Shown here: in pieces, positions 42,005 to 42,988 of the stretch | How positions within the stretch are numbered: position 1 is the first letter of the stretch | How the letters are laid out: each line of letters begins with the position of its first letter | NCBI GenBank assembly: GCA_009777175.1 | Contig: WRMI01000022.1 | Location: forward strand, 1 to 42,988 | From: Marinilabiliaceae bacterium | Lineage (GTDB): Bacteria; Bacteroidota; Bacteroidia; Bacteroidales; Marinilabiliaceae | DNA length: 42,988 nt | Reading direction: 5' to 3' | Program-made: the position numbers and the translations under genes | The notes under the pieces: model-generated | What the model saw: the letters and a program-made list of their open reading frames with translations, nothing else | Database searches by the model: none | Told to the model about the DNA's origin: nothing

Positions 42005-42934
42005 TTATTCGTCCAACATCAATTTTTTTTGCGATTTCAATTTTTTAAGTTGTTCGCGCTGTACTTCTTCAATGCTTTTGTTGGGTGTTGGCTGATTTTC
42101 GGGCAATACGCCGCCTACACGTTTTATAGTTTCGCGTACTTCTTGTCCTACTTGGTTATGTGCTATCGTAGCCTCAGAAGTCCCCTGTATTTTTTCGTTG
42201 CGGATTTTTTCTTCGGCAAGCGATATACGGAACAGATTGGCAATGAGTTCCTGACTGTTCATAAAGTCGAGGATTTTTTGTTTGGGCGCAAGGCGTTTTC
42301 GGGTGTGAATATCTTGTACTGTTTCGCCACCATAAAGTCCCATATATCCTGCATTTTGAAATTGTGCAAATTCTTCATCGCTGATAACTCCTGCATTGTG
42401 GGCTGCTTCGGCAAGCATTTGGTTCCACTGCTTAATATCTCCACGAATAACAAGCCGCTTGTTGTCCTCATCCAACTGATTAAAATAGTCAGCAACTTCC
42501 TGACGGCGTGTTTGTATGGCAAAATAGGTTTGCCCAATGGCAATGATTTCTTTGCGAGGGTCGCCATTTTGCACAATGAGGTAACATGCGTAACGGGAAA
42601 GTTTGTAGTCGATAATTGACTTTGTTTTGGTTTTCCCGACCTCAGGAAAACCTATTTCTATATTTTTGGTTTTCCCGACCTCAGGAAAACCTATTTTTTT
42701 AGGTTTTATCGGCATTTTGACAGTTTTCCAGACATCCGGAAAATGATCCGCAACATTAAATCCACTATTTCGACAAGCAAGCATTGCCCTGTCTATTACT
42801 TTTTTGAAGTTTTCCCATTTGGAATACTCCAAAACAGTGGCTAACTCGCGGGCAAACCAATATTCGTTTCCGTTTTCGTCTGTACGTTTTGTTTGCTCAA
42901 ACCCCAGATATTCTTTTGCTTTTAAATTACTCAT
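42005..42934 (-). CDS. dinD: DNA damage-inducible protein D
   Basis: 309 residues from the ATG at 42934. An upstream in-frame TTG at 42958 would add an unlikely poly-lysine start, so I prefer the ATG. The N-terminus has the Bro-N/antirepressor-like layout (GNEYWFARELATVLEYSKWENF), then SRYACYLIVQNGDPRKE (about 115-131) and the DinD-specific GLYGGETVQDIHTRKRL and LIANLFRISLAEEKI. In E. coli DinD is LexA-controlled and can inhibit RecA activity; whether that holds here is unknown. An in-frame 39-nt duplication (42625-42697) repeats IGFPEVGKTK. The start region is itself duplicated 34 nt upstream. Confidence 0.9.
   Translation of the reverse strand: MSNLKAKEYLGFEQTKRTDENGNEYWFARELATVLEYSKWENFKKVIDRAMLACRNSGFNVADHFPDVWKTVKMPIKPKKIGFPEVGKTKNIEIGFPEVGKTKTKSIIDYKLSRYACYLIVQNGDPRKEIIAIGQTYFAIQTRRQEVADYFNQLDEDNKRLVIRGDIKQWNQMLAEAAHNAGVISDEEFAQFQNAGYMGLYGGETVQDIHTRKRLAPKQKILDFMNSQELIANLFRISLAEEKIRNEKIQGTSEATIAHNQVGQEVRETIKRVGGVLPENQPTPNKSIEEVQREQLKKLKSQKKLMLDE
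42625..42697 (-). repeat. In-frame 39-nt tandem duplication inside dinD
   Basis: Two copies at a 39-nt period give IGFPEVGKTK twice, 13 residues apart, just before the conserved DYKLSRYACYL segment. The DNA copies are almost identical, so the duplication is recent or kept uniform. Confidence 0.88.
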
Positions 42935-42935
42935 A

Positions 42936-42968
42936 TTATTTTTTTTTCTTAAACGCAAAATTACTCAT
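42936..42968 (-). other. Short upstream frame from a duplicated dinD start
   Basis: ATGAGTAAT at 42968 repeats the first codons of dinD, preceded by the same AATA bases. It opens a ten-codon frame (MSNFAFKKKK) ending at TAA 1 nt before the dinD ATG. It could be a leader peptide coupled to dinD or a by-product of a small duplication. Confidence 0.4.
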
Positions 42969-42988
42969 ATTATTTGACTTTTAAAAAC

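Noticed and set aside
41918..42619. 233-codon + strand frame opposite dinD
   Set aside because: It lies antisense to dinD, whose conserved motifs establish the coding strand, and its Phe/Tyr-rich composition is typical of a shadow frame.

Overview
The window is a low-GC chromosomal segment from a member of the Bacteroidota, most likely an uncultured Bacteroidales-like anaerobe. Four things point there: a giant secreted protein with a type IX secretion (T9SS) C-terminal sorting domain; promoters of the Bacteroidota type (TTTG, about 20 bp, then TAnnTTTG) upstream of several genes; the dnaE-trxA pair; and families common in this phylum (DUF3857/transglutaminase proteins, AAA-ATPase-like/PD-(D/E)XK proteins, an ECF sigma/anti-sigma pair). 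I cannot name genus or species. No rRNA, tRNA, CRISPR array or recognisable transposase was found.

Layout. 1-5.4 kb: the end of an unidentified + strand gene, then on the minus strand trxA (thioredoxin), dnaE (replicative polymerase) and a compact hicBA toxin-antitoxin pair. 5.4-6.6 kb: over 1.2 kb of noncoding DNA made of short palindromes, two copies of a ~116 bp repeat, paired 13 bp direct repeats beside a promoter-like motif, and a leader packed with hairpins. 6.6-16.9 kb: one 3413-residue secreted, surface-type protein with GLUG-like, fibronectin-like, three LamG-like and T9SS sorting domains. 17-19.5 kb: repeats, then an anti-sigma-like protein overlapping an ECF sigma factor, and guanine deaminase. 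19.5-20.7 kb: repeats and possible gene remnants. 20.7-24.6 kb: two exported DUF3857 proteins, the first lacking the transglutaminase Cys and His, the second keeping both. 24.8-27.3 kb: a solitary type IIG-like restriction-modification enzyme. 27.3-34.5 kb: a co-directional six-gene run of three paralogous FemAB/GNAT-like acyltransferases, two paralogous CapK/PaaK-like adenylate-forming ligases and a membrane-anchored GT2 glycosyltransferase. 34.6-37.5 kb: an M16 peptidase lipoprotein. 37.5-39.9 kb: a long heptamer array and an AAA-ATPase-like/PD-(D/E)XK gene flanked by ~67 bp direct repeats. 40-43 kb: a minus-strand run of a WYL regulator, a DnaB-type ATPase without its N-terminal domain, and DinD.

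Two features stand out. First, the 27.3-34.5 kb locus looks like a small activation-and-transfer pathway: ligases activate a carboxylic acid, FemAB-like enzymes transfer acyl or aminoacyl groups, and the glycosyltransferase builds the acceptor. It contains a duplicated acyltransferase-ligase unit, and its product is unknown. Second, the intergenic DNA is dominated by repeat families: 7-nt (sometimes 8-nt) tandem units carrying AGT once per period, often starting at a gene's stop codon on the strand where the unit supplies stops in all frames; short palindromes whose arms change together; and larger mobile-looking units. One heptamer array lies inside the T9SS sorting domain of the giant gene and is translated.
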